This document shows, one piece after another, positions 6,411 through 6,441 of a DNA stretch of 6,441 nucleotides; the first letter of the stretch is position 1; the number at the start of each line of letters is the position of its first letter. The stretch is taken from NCBI GenBank assembly GCA_002316385.1, contig DCDL01000014.1, positions 1 to 6,441 on the forward strand, read 5' to 3'. Position numbers and translations under genes: made by a program. The notes beneath the pieces are model-generated. The model was not told where the DNA came from, searched no databases, and worked only from the letters and a program-made list of their open reading frames with translations. The DNA comes from Clostridium sp. UBA1056. GTDB lineage: Bacteria; Bacillota; Clostridia; Clostridiales; Clostridiaceae.

Positions 6411-6441
6411 GGCATCTTTAAAAAATAAGTAAGTCAGAATG
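6410..6441 (-). repeat. Dispersed repeat, copy 3 (A arm, cut by the window end)
   Basis: The reverse complement of 6410-6441 matches 925-956 at 30 of 32 bases. The element begins at the last base of the PH/SHOCT gene's TAA stop codon. If it is complete, the B arm should continue beyond the window. Its orientation is opposite to copy 2. Confidence 0.8.

Noticed and set aside
82..6441. CRISPR array from the recurring repeat
   Set aside because: Only three copies occur, far apart, in alternating orientation and without regular spacers.

Overview
The window is AT-rich DNA with AGA-dominated arginine codons, strong purine-rich ribosome binding sites and short intergenic gaps. This fits a low-GC Firmicute, most probably Clostridium or a close relative; the assignment rests on composition and gene style, not on a marker gene. 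All five genes read on the + strand and none is broken.

Layout: 1-244 is non-coding and holds a strong hairpin (10-50), one arm of a dispersed repeat (82-110) and a probable promoter for the first gene. Three TerD-family genes follow (245-871, 999-1580, 1593-2216). The first and third are close paralogues with a Gly/Ser/Asn-rich N-terminal leader; the middle one is shorter and more divergent. The gap after the first gene (872-998) is filled by an imperfect palindromic repeat (887-957). A perfect 16-bp hairpin (2225-2262) separates the TerD genes from an 883-residue P-type ATPase of the plasma-membrane Ca2+-ATPase type (2323-4974). A second long hairpin (4981-5035) precedes a 446-residue soluble protein (5070-6410) with an N-terminal helical region, two probable bacterial PH-like domains and a C-terminal SHOCT motif. 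The window ends inside a third copy of the dispersed repeat, which begins on the last gene's stop codon.

How the genes may work together: TerD proteins are Ca2+-binding cytoplasmic proteins known from tellurite-resistance and chemical-stress loci, and all three here keep the acidic Ca2+-binding motifs. The ATPase should pump Ca2+ out of the cell. The PH-like/SHOCT protein has the look of a membrane-associated or oligomeric adaptor. The set is best read as a Ca2+-linked Ter stress or envelope module; that function is inferred. TerC, TerB, TerA and the Ter-associated biosynthetic genes are not in the window, though they could lie outside it.

The most unusual feature is the arrangement of the repeat. 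Copies lie before the first terD, between the first and second, and after the last gene, in alternating orientation, so each part of the cluster is bracketed by inverted copies.
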